DNA of 64,000 bases from Gammaproteobacteria bacterium (GCA_026706385.1 JAPOYV010000114.1:124001-188000), one strand, 5' to 3'; positions 1 through 7,569 are shown, counted from the stretch's first letter. Made by a program: numbers and translations. Notes: generated by a model not told the origin, from the letters alone.

Positions 1-127
1 CGCTGCGCAGCGCGTTGGCAGGAACGACACAGTCGGTCGACCCGGTGTCGACAAGAAACAAGCCGTCCCAGGTCCGATCCGGTGCGGCCGGGTTCCTGAC
101 GGTCGCTGTGACTTGGATGATGGCCAT
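1..127 (-). CDS. Retropepsin-like aspartic protease, C-terminus cut off by window edge
   Basis: Reading the minus strand from the ATG at 127 gives 42 residues before the window ends. They contain a hydrophobic strand leading into L-V-D-T-G-S-T (Asp27), the active-site signature of clan AA single-domain aspartic proteases. Bacterial members are about 100-150 residues and cleave peptides as homodimers. A weak Shine-Dalgarno (GAAGG) precedes the ATG. The gene is the last of a run of minus-strand genes in an accessory region. Its targets are unknown, and the second half, including the hydrophobic-hydrophobic-G motif, is not visible. The family call rests on the DTGS context alone. Confidence 0.6.
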   Translation of the reverse strand, partial: MAIIQVTATVRNPAAPDRTWDGLFLVDTGSTDCVVPANALRS

Positions 128-333
128 GGTTTCGCGCCTTCTGGTCCTGCGGTGCGGGGCTTTGTACCGGATGGAGGCGGGCGAAACAACGCACCGGGCG
201 GATTCTCACGTGCGTGTAGACGATTTCCTACTTCGTCGGCGTCACGACGGGCGTTTCGCCGCGCCAGATCCGACGGTGTTCGGTTGATGAAGTCGACCGC
301 GGCGCAGTTGCCGAAGGACCTCCTGAAACCGGA

Positions 334-867
334 CTAACCCGTCACGCCTTGCCCGATGAAAGCGGGGGTTTCGCACACCGCGTAGGGGTGGATCAGGCTC
401 GCGTCGAGCAATTGGCGGTGCTTCTTGATCGGTTCGATCCGCTCGCGATGGCACTGTTCCTTCGATGGCGCCAGCACAACGCTGTCCAGGGGTTCCCAAA
501 TCGGATTCACCGGCTCGAGGGGCTCGAACGTACAGCGCGTCTCCCAGGCCCCCTTGTGCAGCTCCTGGACCTCGATGGCACGAACAAGAGCCCAGTGCGA
601 GAACCGCAGCGGATTGTCCTCAACCGCAAACATCACCGGCATGCGCTGGCCGAGACTTGTCGCTTGGTCAAGCAGTTCGCGCGCGACCAGCCACGGATGG
701 CTGTCGCGAAACATGCCTCGGCCGACGGTGCCCGGCGGTCCGGGCCTTTTCATGCGAGGGGCAAGCCCCTCGCGCTCCCCGGCTGAGGGCTCTCTGGCGG
801 CCTCTAGCAGGCTCTCGAGGGCCTGCGCCGCGACCACGGTGCAGATGCAGTAATCGCTCACCGGCAT
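334..867 (-). CDS. Hypothetical protein, 177 aa
   Basis: This is a soluble 177-residue protein with no signal peptide or membrane segment. The first 50 residues are rich in Glu, Arg and Pro. The rest looks like a compact alpha/beta domain with several Trp residues (around F-S-H-W, G-A-W-E and P-I-W-E-P). I do not recognise a family; the Trp-rich end is vaguely like small RNA- or base-binding folds, but that is only an impression. It lies on the same strand as the neighbouring accessory genes, 206 bases before the protease-like gene. A 20-bp inverted repeat sits 40 bases upstream of its start and could be its operator. Confidence 0.55.
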   Translation of the reverse strand: MPVSDYCICTVVAAQALESLLEAAREPSAGEREGLAPRMKRPGPPGTVGRGMFRDSHPWLVARELLDQATSLGQRMPVMFAVEDNPLRFSHWALVRAIEVQELHKGAWETRCTFEPLEPVNPIWEPLDSVVLAPSKEQCHRERIEPIKKHRQLLDASLIHPYAVCETPAFIGQGVTG

Positions 868-1289
868 CAGGGGTATTCATCTTGTTTCTGTCCGATGACT
901 GTAGAGCCTTCCATGAAACAAACACCAGAGGGAGCGCAGCGACTGTCGGTGGTTGTTTCGTGGAAGGTCGGAGTGGCCTTGGGCCGGAGTCGGCGCGCCG
1001 CAGGCGGCGCGTTGCTGGCGCACAGCGTCAGCGAAGCGCCGGGTCGGCTATGGGGCGGCTTTCAATGGTCTTGCGTGGGTCGATCGGGTTACGGAGGCGG
1101 AACAGGGGGAGGGCTGTGCCGTACCGATGCAGCAGAACTGCTGTCGCACCAGAGGTAGTGGGCTGATTTGAAATAATCGCCCACCAACCCGACCGGGTTT
1201 TCGAGACTGCCCCCGTCAGTCGCCTCTTTGAAACCACCAAAGAGGATAGACAGACATGAACGACGACAAACCGCCACGTCTTACCGTGG
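868..1289. other. Intergenic stretch without a convincing gene
   Basis: The stretch contains the inverted repeat 907-967, a GC-rich hairpin at 995-1010 and a perfect 8-bp hairpin at 1223-1245 (CCTCTTTG, 7-base loop, CAAAGAGG). Several short ORFs cross it in all frames, but none has a plausible start, ribosome site and protein-like composition. The 1223-1245 hairpin lies downstream of the minus-strand gene 1290-1568 and could mark its transcript end, although no T-run follows. It also directly precedes an alternative plus-strand ORF starting at 1256. Confidence 0.4.
907..967. repeat. 20-bp imperfect inverted repeat
   Basis: The arms 907-926 (CCTTCCATGAAACAAACACC) and 948-967 pair at 18 of 20 positions across a 21-base spacer. 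No T-run follows on either strand, so it is not an obvious terminator. It lies just upstream of the minus-strand gene starting at 867, in a 422-base stretch (868-1289) with no convincing gene. It could be an operator for a dimeric regulator or a recombination or element end. A short GC hairpin (995-1010) follows. Confidence 0.6.
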
Positions 1290-1568
1290 TTACCGACCCT
1301 CCCCCTTGGCTATCAGACGATCAAGCTCCGCGAACAGAGCTTGCACGTCGTCGCGGCGGGCAGGATCGCGCATCCCGGACTGATAGAGACGCCGATGACC
1401 TTCCATCCGATCCCTCAGAGGGGTGGCTGATAAACCACGTCGCTGGTCTTCAAGATGTACTAGCGCCAGAAGTGCTAGAAAGTCTCCCAATCCTTCGGGA
1501 CTTGATTGAGGCGTCGAAGGCTCACGCAGAAGAGCACGGATGGCGGTGATCTGTTCTTCGGGCGTCAC
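1290..1568 (-). CDS. Hypothetical small protein, 92 aa
   Basis: A GTG start at 1568 follows the stop of the upstream gene (1573) by four bases and is preceded by a GGGAG ribosome site seven to eight bases away, so the two look like an operon. The product is helical and charged, with a Leu-rich segment around residues 28-40 and no membrane segment. No family is recognised. A plus-strand ORF (1256-1549, 97 codons) fully overlaps it and has an AGAGGA ribosome site before its ATG. Both reading frames look protein-like, so strand assignment is uncertain. The operon spacing makes me favour this one. Confidence 0.45.
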   Translation of the reverse strand: MTPEEQITAIRALLREPSTPQSSPEGLGDFLALLALVHLEDQRRGLSATPLRDRMEGHRRLYQSGMRDPARRDDVQALFAELDRLIAKGEGR

Positions 1569-1572
1569 GCTG

Positions 1573-2169
1573 CTACTCCCTCAGCCCGCTTTGCTGCGGG
1601 ATCGTGATGGGCGCGAGCGGGTATCCCCCGTCCGCGTCCACTCCCCGCGACTCGCGCCAGTCCGCCATCGCCTCCCGCTCCATTTCCGCGAGCAGGGCTT
1701 CGGTGGCTATGAAGCGCTGGCGCATCGGCTCGAAGGCGGCTTCGATTTCCTCGCGGGTGACGTAGGGCACCGGCTCCGGCGGTTGCCGTTGCGCGACGGC
1801 GGGACGTGCGCCGACCATCGCCGTCTCGGCGTGTTCCGGCAGACAGGCCACGAGGATCATCGCGCCGACCTCCCACGACCCATCGAGCCGGGCATCCCAT
1901 TCCCACAGCTTCCGCACCAGTTCCAGCGATTCGTCGTCGTTGCCGGAGCGGTAGACCTCCCGGTTCTGGTACAGATGCAGGACGCGGTTCTCCGGGGGAT
2001 CGGTGAGGGCGCACCCGATGTAGATGCCAGCGGGGTTTTCCACCGGGTAGGCGAGCATGACCCTCTGGTCGCCCCCGTTGTCGATGATCCACACGCCGAC
2101 CCTAAGCTCTTCGGCGCTCCCCGACACTGCCGCCGCCGCTACCAGAAAAGCGCAACCGAAGCAACGCAT
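1573..2169 (-). CDS. Secreted hypothetical protein, 198 aa
   Basis: The ATG at 2169 begins a clear signal peptide (short basic start, Ala/Val-rich core, cleavage after A-V-S-G-S-A around residue 18). The mature part is acidic, with one domain of about 100 residues followed by a Gln/Pro-rich linker and a charged helix. I do not recognise a family. A longer frame runs upstream to 2364, but its composition is not protein-like, and the signal peptide plus a GGGAG ribosome site fix the start at 2169. That ribosome site sits inside a perfect 7-bp hairpin, so translation may be structurally controlled. The small gene at 1290-1568 follows immediately. Confidence 0.65.
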   Translation of the reverse strand: MRCFGCAFLVAAAAVSGSAEELRVGVWIIDNGGDQRVMLAYPVENPAGIYIGCALTDPPENRVLHLYQNREVYRSGNDDESLELVRKLWEWDARLDGSWEVGAMILVACLPEHAETAMVGARPAVAQRQPPEPVPYVTREEIEAAFEPMRQRFIATEALLAEMEREAMADWRESRGVDADGGYPLAPITIPQQSGLRE

Positions 2170-2173
2170 AACC

Positions 2174-2194
2174 GTGCTCCCATCGGCGGAGCAC
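2174..2194 (-). promoter_or_regulatory. Hairpin sequestering a ribosome-binding site
   Basis: On the minus strand GTGCTCC and GGAGCAC pair perfectly (7 bp) around a 7-base loop. The downstream arm contains the GGAG ribosome site of the secreted protein starting at 2169, leaving only four bases to the ATG. Such a structure can act as a translational switch or RNA thermometer. No function beyond the pairing is shown by the sequence. Confidence 0.4.
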
Positions 2195-2542
2195 GACCGA
2201 CACAAACGCGGGGCGTTCGTGATAGGGTGCGCGCTTCGCCAGCCTTGTCGTTGGCGAATCGCCGGGAGCGGATGCCTTTGGATTTGACGGTCTTTGGGGC
2301 ATCCGCCCCGGCACCTTTCCACGGCCCGGATGCCGGGCCGTTGCAAACGCCGGTGGGTAGCCACAGGGTTCCCGCCCTTTCGCCACTGGCTTATGAGACG
2401 GGCGACCCGGCCCAGAGGACCGAGCAGCTACCGCTACGGCGTTTGCAGACGGAAATCTGCCAAGCCGGTTTTACGTTGTCAAGACGGCTTGCAACCCCTG
2501 CCCGGACAATTCAAAATGAACCACACTGACACGGAGGCTGCT
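2195..2542. other. Intergenic stretch with two GC hairpins
   Basis: Nothing protein-like is supported here. There are two tight GC hairpins: 2296-2309 (GGGGC, ATCC loop, GCCCC) and 2322-2340 (an 8-bp stem with a 3-base ATG loop). Neither is followed by a T-run. The region separates the minus-strand secreted-protein gene from the plus-strand small gene at 2543, so it should contain divergent promoters, but I see no confident match. Confidence 0.35.
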
Positions 2543-2668
2543 ATGGCACGACCGAAGCGCCCCGGCAACAATCCTCTCGCGCTTGCGAAGCTGGTCGTAG
2601 AGATCGGTACCAAGCAACGGGAGAACGATTCGCCGGGAAAGCGGAAGCCGCCCGCACGGACGCGGTAG
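2543..2668 (+). CDS. Small basic protein, 41 aa, possibly frame-broken
   Basis: The ATG at 2543 is preceded by a strong GGAGG ribosome site five bases away. The 41-residue product is very basic (MARPKRPGNN start, K-R-K-P-P-A-R-T-R end). Its first 25 residues resemble the start of small histone-like proteins often seen in mobile regions (an A-L-A-K-L-V-V-E-I type helix). An open, protein-like frame shifted by -1 continues to 2811, so the native gene may have been longer and broken by one indel. Confidence 0.45.
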   Translation: MARPKRPGNNPLALAKLVVEIGTKQRENDSPGKRKPPARTR

Positions 2669-2811
2669 AGGGCGGCGACAGTACGAGGCTTGGCGGCGGG
2701 ATCACCGTCGCGGAGCTAACCCCGGAACAGGCCAAGGCGGTCACGGAAGGGCGAGCCTTGGCCGGGAAGAGCAAGGCGAAGGTCTTGACCGGGGAGGACA
2801 AGGTACAATAG
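2669..2811 (+). other. Open frame without a start, likely continuation of the 2543 gene
   Basis: In the -1 frame relative to the gene at 2543 there is an uninterrupted, natural-looking reading frame ending with TAG at 2811. It is rich in Ala, Lys, Gly and Thr and contains V-A-E-L-T-P-E-Q-A-K. It has no ATG or GTG start of its own in a sensible place. The simplest reading is the C-terminal half of the upstream gene after a one-base frame break of roughly 2600-2660. A chance open frame cannot be excluded. Confidence 0.3.
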
Positions 2812-2869
2812 GGTTTGCATCAGCGGTTCGGAGCTTGCCACCCGGATCGCGGGCCGAGGAACGGCAGGA

Positions 2870-2963
2870 TGCCGGTACGGGATTCGAACCCGTGACGTAG
2901 CTCCGTTTGGGGGAGCATCTAGGGTTGCCAGCCTAGCGCATTCGATCGGTCTGCCAACCGGCC
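2870..2963 (-). tRNA. tRNA-Ser-like gene with long variable arm and 8-base anticodon loop
   Basis: The minus strand folds as a class II tRNA. It has a 6-bp acceptor core plus a 1:72 G-A mismatch, U8, a 3-bp D stem whose arm closely matches tRNA-Ser, a 5-bp anticodon stem CTAGG/CCTAG, a 5-bp variable stem GCTCC/GGAGC, and a perfect T arm with TTCGAAT. The anticodon loop is CTGGCAAC, eight bases instead of seven. Read conventionally the anticodon would be GGC (alanine codons) on a serine scaffold. No CCA is encoded and the D loop lacks GG. It may be a decayed tRNA, a mobile-element tRNA or a sequence carrying one inserted base. Confidence 0.55.
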
Positions 2964-2977
2964 CGAAGCATTGTACG

Positions 2978-3010
2978 AAAGCCCCGGCACCTAAGACGTG
3001 CCGGGGCTTT
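2978..3010 (+). terminator. Strong rho-independent terminator
   Basis: The arms 2978-2990 (AAAGCCCCGGCAC) and 2998-3010 form a perfect 13-bp stem with a 7-base loop, followed on the plus strand by CTCTTTT. It would stop plus-strand transcription entering from the small genes at 2543-2811, just before the transposase promoter. It lies 15 bases upstream of the tRNA-like gene transcribed the other way. Confidence 0.75.
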
Positions 3011-3024
3011 CTCTTTTCCGGGCA

Positions 3025-3054
3025 TTGACGATTTCAAACTTTACCACCTATAAT
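3025..3054 (+). promoter_or_regulatory. Near-consensus sigma-70 promoter of the transposase
   Basis: TTGACG at 3025-3030 and a perfect TATAAT at 3049-3054 are separated by 18 bases. Transcription would begin near 3061, only about four bases before the transposase ATG at 3065. No ribosome site is present, so the mRNA is expected to be leaderless or nearly so. Confidence 0.65.
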
Positions 3055-3064
3055 CGGCAGCACT

Positions 3065-3919
3065 ATGAACATGCTGCCACTGCATAAGCGCACCGCGATC
3101 CTGAAATGCCTCTTGGACGGCAACAGCCTGAGAGCGACCGGGCGGATAACGGGAACGGCCAAGCAGACGGTGTGCAGACTGTTCGAGGACGCGGCTGGCG
3201 TGGCGCTCCGGGAACAGGATCGGTTGCTCCGCAACATCCGGTGCGAGCGCCTTGAGCTTGACGAGATATGGAGTTTCGTCTACGCGAAGGCCAAGACGGT
3301 GAGGCGTCGCCCTGTTTCCTCCCCGGACGCGGGCAACGTATGGACGTGGATAGCCTTCGACCCGGACACCAAGCTCGCGCCGTGCTGGTGCATAGGCGAC
3401 CGCACGACGCGAACCGCAGAACAGTTCATTGGCGATCTTCGCCAGCGCGTCAACCCGGACATTCAGATAACCACGGACGGCTACGCGCCGTATCTGTGGC
3501 CGGTTGACTACCATTTCGGCGGCTCCGCCGACTTCGCGCAACTGGTGAAGCAGTACGACGAGCGCGGCCACTACGCCGGTGCCGAAAAGACGATCATCAG
3601 CGGCGATCCCGACATGGACAAGGTTTCTACTTCGGGAGTCGAACGGTTCAATCTCACGCTGCGCATGAGCGCCCGGCGCTTCACCCGAGAAACCAACGCC
3701 TACAGCAAGAAGCTGCGGAACCACGAGCTTGCCGTTGCGTTGATGATGCTGCACTACAACTTCATGCGCCGCCACGACACCATCGGCGCGGTGCCTGGGG
3801 TAGCGGCTGGCGTCATAGAGGCCGCGTGGACAGTGGAGCGGCTTGCGGATATGGCGGTCGCGGTGCGCCCGAAGCCGAACAGGCCGAAGCGCTACCGGAA
3901 GCGGGCGGCGGTGGCGTAG
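3065..3919 (+). CDS. IS1-like DDE transposase
   Basis: This 284-residue protein has an N-terminal helix-turn-helix (about residues 8-42) followed by an RNase H-like catalytic core. The presumed triad is Asp66 (in L-D-E-I-W), Asp138 (in T-T-D-G-Y) and Glu193 (in G-V-E-R-F-N). It would cut and join DNA during transposition. The layout and the L-D-E-I-W motif resemble IS1-type transposases made as one protein. A near-consensus promoter sits directly in front. I could not find matching terminal inverted repeats or target duplications, so element boundaries are undefined and it may be an immobilised copy. Aberrant tRNA-like genes flank it on both sides. Confidence 0.85.
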   Translation: MNMLPLHKRTAILKCLLDGNSLRATGRITGTAKQTVCRLFEDAAGVALREQDRLLRNIRCERLELDEIWSFVYAKAKTVRRRPVSSPDAGNVWTWIAFDPDTKLAPCWCIGDRTTRTAEQFIGDLRQRVNPDIQITTDGYAPYLWPVDYHFGGSADFAQLVKQYDERGHYAGAEKTIISGDPDMDKVSTSGVERFNLTLRMSARRFTRETNAYSKKLRNHELAVALMMLHYNFMRRHDTIGAVPGVAAGVIEAAWTVERLADMAVAVRPKPNRPKRYRKRAAVA

Positions 3920-3954
3920 AATGCGCGGCTTCCGAACGAGCGGAGGTCGCAGCT

Positions 3955-4474
3955 ATGGGCCTGAACTACATGGATTTGAACGGCGCTGTACGCGGTCACA
4001 TGGCGTCGGAAGTACAGGGCGACATTGACGGCGGAACCCTATACTTAAGCGCTCGGCTAACCCCGCAAGGTCGGGATCAGTACCCCGGATTGCTGTTCGA
4101 TGCCGCTTGCAGCCACAATGACGACTGGCTCGCCGCGCAGCTACGTCGGAATGGTCTGCTGGCCAGCTTCGAAACACGAAGAAAGGAGGGCGGAGGAACA
4201 ACGCAAGCCAAGGTTCCCGTAACCGCCGCGCAGAACGTTGGCCGAAGGCGAGTTCAACAGCTTCTATCTGCGCGGGCTCTGTTTGCACGCCATCGCCACA
4301 GGCCGGAGCGCCGTTCAAGTGTATCGGGGCAAAGAGGTAGCAAACCCGCGCCCCGACTCTATTCACTGGATAGACCAAAGGATCAACGCGCAGGAATGGT
4401 TGGACGCGCTTCGACAAGGTTTCGAGAACGTCGAGCTACCGCGTCCCAACACCGGGCTTACTGCGCGACTGTGA
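3955..4474 (+). pseudogene. Hypothetical protein gene with +1 frame break
   Basis: An ATG at 3955 with a GGAGG ribosome site eight bases away opens a protein-like frame of about 92 codons. Sensible sequence then continues one frame over, from about 4230 to the TGA at 4474, with S-F-Y-L-R-G-L and W-I-D-Q-R segments. The in-frame alternative beyond 4235 becomes Arg/Ser-rich noise. A TAA in the second frame at about 4220 limits the shift to roughly 4223-4237. The joined product would be about 172 residues, soluble and of unknown family. It follows the transposase by 35 bases. Decay, a sequencing indel or recoding are all possible; I see no classic slippery site. Confidence 0.55.
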
Positions 4475-4565
4475 CCAGCCTTTAACCCGCGTGTTACAGT
4501 GGGTGGACTCGGTTGAGGGCTTGACCGGGGGCGTAGGAGAGGCTAGGGTGTCTGCCGTGGATGGA

Positions 4566-4643
4566 TGGCAGCCCCGGTAGGATTCGAACCTACAACCTTT
4601 GCCTGCGACAGCACTGCTCTTTCCAAGATTGAGCTACGGGGCC
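4566..4643 (-). tRNA. tRNA-like gene with encoded CCA and defective anticodon arm
   Basis: The minus strand gives a 7-bp acceptor stem (GGCCCCG with CGGGGCT, one G-U), U8, a perfect 4-bp D stem GCTC/GAGC with GG in its loop, a perfect 5-bp T arm with TTCGAAT, a G discriminator and an encoded CCA. The anticodon arm does not form a normal 5-bp stem with a 7-base loop: the best folds give a 6- or 8-base loop. At the standard offset from U33 the triplet would be CGC. The good acceptor, D and T arms with a poor anticodon arm suggest an indel in that arm or a decayed or mobile-element tRNA. Confidence 0.55.
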
Positions 4644-4911
4644 GTCCATCCATTCTACCAGCCCGGCCCGACACGCTTGGTCAGTTTGACCAACTGCGTG
4701 GCGGGATTTTCAAACTAGCCCAAAACCGCACCAGAGCCTACCTTGACACGCCAAGTGAAGCGGCGTATGAGTTCGGGGCCGACCGGGAAAAACACCCGAA
4801 AGTGGCGTAATGCCGCAGGTCCCGCCTTCTTGACATTTGCGCTCCGCGCGAGTGCTCGTCCCGGCCCCACCAGCCCATTGGGTCCGCGTTAAGCAAGGGA
4901 GGGTACCCAGA

Positions 4912-7569
4912 ATGTCTATCAGCCATGCGAAGCAATCGCTCTTCCCACGCATCGCAACGATGCTCGTTCCCGTGCTGCTGGCCGTACCCACGGCCGCTCA
5001 AGGCACCGAGGAACCCGCCACGCGCATCACCGAGGAGATTATCGTCACCGCCGAACGGCGCGAGGAGAACGTGCTCAAGGTACCGATGAGCATGACCGTC
5101 CTGAACGCCACCAAGATCGACGAACTCGGGATCCAGAATGCCATGGACTTAGAGCAGCTCGTGCCGGGATTGCAGTTCGGCGATCCCACCGAGGGGCTTG
5201 GCCACGGCACCACCATGCGCGGCATGGGAACGGCCCGCGGCGGGGACAAGGCCGGCGTCGACATATCGCGCGACGAAGCGGTCGCAACCTATGTCGATGG
5301 TGTATTCACCTTCGCCGAATACGGTCTGGACGCGCACCTGTTCGACCTCGAACGCGTTGAAGTGCTGCGTGGGCCCCAGGGGACGATGTTCGGCCGCAAC
5401 GCCATTGGCGGCGCTATCAACTATTACACCAAGAAACCCACCGACGAGTGGGATGCGCTGGTCATCGCGGAGGTCACCGATCAAATGACGCAGAGGGTGA
5501 ACGTCGCCTTCGGGGGCCCCCTATCGGATCACTTTAGCTTCCGCATCACCGGCGGCTACTACGCGGGCGACGGCGCGCAGGAAAACATCGGCTTTGGCGG
5601 CGACTACGACGAGCCCGATCAACGCAGTATCTCGCCGCAGCTCAGGTTCAAGACCGATCGCCTGGACATCAACCTCCGTTATGGCTACGTGGAGGACACT
5701 GGTGCACCGCGCACCCCGATCTCCATTTCGGATCGCGTTCGCGACGTCGAGTGCGCCGAATTCCCCGGGCTGACCTATTCCGCCCTGATCGATGGGTGCC
5801 ATCCCAACAACTGGTACCTGTATGAAGGCTCCGTGCCGTCGATCGACCCCAACTGTCCGCCGAACGTGGTGGGGTTTAAGTGCGGCAGGTTGAAGAACAT
5901 TACCAATGTCAACGCGCCGGGCATTCAGGACAGCCACCGCGAAACGGTGATCGCCTATGCCATGTTCGATCTCACGGAGACCTTGACGCTGCGCTACAAC
6001 TTCGGTTTGGCGGATATTCTTCAAAGCAGCAGTCGCGACAACGACAATACGAACAGAGTCAGTAGTGCGCAGGATGTTTCCCTGGCGAGCGACGGCCTGG
6101 TGCCGTTCATAAACGATCGACAGGAGAACTTTTTTCCGTATGAGGAGACCTCACACGAGTTGCAGCTCTTGTCGAACTTCGACGGCCCGTTCAATTTCGT
6201 AAGCGGCGTCTTTTACTACGACGTCGAAAACGCGTGGGACATGGAGATCGACAGTTTCAGCACGACTTTCCGCTTTCTCAACGCCGACGAGGCGGCCCAG
6301 GCCGCGGGCTTCGACGGGTGCCAGGCGATGCTCGAGCTCTTCGGGTTGGGGATAGAGTCGAGACTACCAGATCTGTATTTCACTTGTCCGCCGGGCAGCG
6401 ATCACACCCATGCGTTTGAACTCCTATCGCGTCATACGTCGGAGACCTTTGCGGCGTTCTTCAGCGCTGATTACCGAATCGATGAGCGGTGGCTCGTGTC
6501 GGGCGGGCTGCGTTATTCCAAGGACACAAAAGACAGGCCCGGCTTCGATGGATCGACCACCATCGGCATCGCCGGTGTACCCGTGCTAGTCCATTTCGAC
6601 ATCTCCAACTTGTTCGGCCATTTGCAGCCCGGTGAAACCGTCAGCTGGGACAAGACCATCGGTCATGTCGGTATCGAGTACACGCCGGTTGAGAATAGGC
6701 TGTTCTATGGCCGCCTCTCCACCGGCTACCGCGCCGGCTCGTTCAACTACGACGAAGGATCGCCGAACACACCACCGGTACCCACCGATCCCGTCGAAGA
6801 AGAGACCAACATAAACTACGAACTGGGTGTCAAGGGGATATTCGCCGACGATCGGTTGCGGTTAACGGCGGCCGTGTACTACAGCGACATCGAGAACTAC
6901 CAGATTCTCTTGACGCAGGAGGTGCCACCTGGCTTCTTGCAGCCCCACCACATCTCTCCCAACACCGAGTACACGGCCAACGTCGACGGGACGAGCCTCT
7001 CGGGCTTTGAGCTCAGCGCCGAGTATCGGCTCAGCGAGCAGTGGCGCGTGGACGGTTACTACAACTTCCAGGACTCCAGTCTCGGCCCGCATTCGGCCGC
7101 CATCCGCGGCAATCCGGACAACGATTTCCTGATTCACGAATACGTGACCCTTGCCGGTGAGCCCATGTCTCGCCCCTATCCGGCGCCGGAGGATGTGACC
7201 GGCAATCGGCTGCCCATGCAGCCGACGCACAAGGCGGCCCTGACGCTCGTGCACGAGCGAGCCCTCGCCGCCGGGGGCCGGTTGCAGTTGCTCTCGACCT
7301 TGAGCTATACCGGTTCGCGCTATCCCGACATCGGCAACCTCGATTTCTACAAGATGCCGGCGTATGAACGCTGGGACGTCCGCGCGAGGTGGACCTCGGC
7401 GAACGATGCCTGGTCGGTGACCGCGTACATGCAGAACCTGACCGATGAAATCGGCCTCGTGCAGTTCGTCCCCGTGTCCTACCACGAAGGCCGCGAATCG
7501 CAGACGATGGGCACGCTCACCGACCCGCGGCGGATCGGGCTGCAGGTCCGCTGGCGGCCGCGATTCTGA
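4912..7569 (+). CDS. TonB-dependent outer-membrane receptor
   Basis: This 885-residue protein has a signal peptide ending at about residue 30, a TonB box (E-E-I-I-V-T-A-E-R-R, residues 41-50), an N-terminal plug domain with V-E-V-L-R-G-P-Q-G-T-M-F-G-R-N-A-I-G-G, and a long beta-barrel ending in the C-terminal Phe expected for outer-membrane proteins. It should take up a large or scarce ligand with energy from TonB-ExbBD. Cys pairs in extracellular-loop-like segments suggest disulfides. The start at 4912 has a GGGAGG site about ten bases upstream. Substrate is unknown. The next gene encodes a periplasmic binding protein of oligopeptide type, so a peptide-like ligand is conceivable. Confidence 0.9.
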   Translation: MSISHAKQSLFPRIATMLVPVLLAVPTAAQGTEEPATRITEEIIVTAERREENVLKVPMSMTVLNATKIDELGIQNAMDLEQLVPGLQFGDPTEGLGHGTTMRGMGTARGGDKAGVDISRDEAVATYVDGVFTFAEYGLDAHLFDLERVEVLRGPQGTMFGRNAIGGAINYYTKKPTDEWDALVIAEVTDQMTQRVNVAFGGPLSDHFSFRITGGYYAGDGAQENIGFGGDYDEPDQRSISPQLRFKTDRLDINLRYGYVEDTGAPRTPISISDRVRDVECAEFPGLTYSALIDGCHPNNWYLYEGSVPSIDPNCPPNVVGFKCGRLKNITNVNAPGIQDSHRETVIAYAMFDLTETLTLRYNFGLADILQSSSRDNDNTNRVSSAQDVSLASDGLVPFINDRQENFFPYEETSHELQLLSNFDGPFNFVSGVFYYDVENAWDMEIDSFSTTFRFLNADEAAQAAGFDGCQAMLELFGLGIESRLPDLYFTCPPGSDHTHAFELLSRHTSETFAAFFSADYRIDERWLVSGGLRYSKDTKDRPGFDGSTTIGIAGVPVLVHFDISNLFGHLQPGETVSWDKTIGHVGIEYTPVENRLFYGRLSTGYRAGSFNYDEGSPNTPPVPTDPVEEETNINYELGVKGIFADDRLRLTAAVYYSDIENYQILLTQEVPPGFLQPHHISPNTEYTANVDGTSLSGFELSAEYRLSEQWRVDGYYNFQDSSLGPHSAAIRGNPDNDFLIHEYVTLAGEPMSRPYPAPEDVTGNRLPMQPTHKAALTLVHERALAAGGRLQLLSTLSYTGSRYPDIGNLDFYKMPAYERWDVRARWTSANDAWSVTAYMQNLTDEIGLVQFVPVSYHEGRESQTMGTLTDPRRIGLQVRWRPRF

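Noticed and set aside
2870-4643. Pair of tRNA-like genes as direct repeats bounding a mobile element
   Set aside because: They are different tRNA types with no shared long sequence, so they are not duplicated ends of one element.
4565-4810. ORF starting M-A-A-P-V-G-F-E-P-T-T-F
   Set aside because: This is the classic spurious peptide made by reading the antisense strand of a tRNA gene; the tRNA-like gene 4566-4643 explains it.
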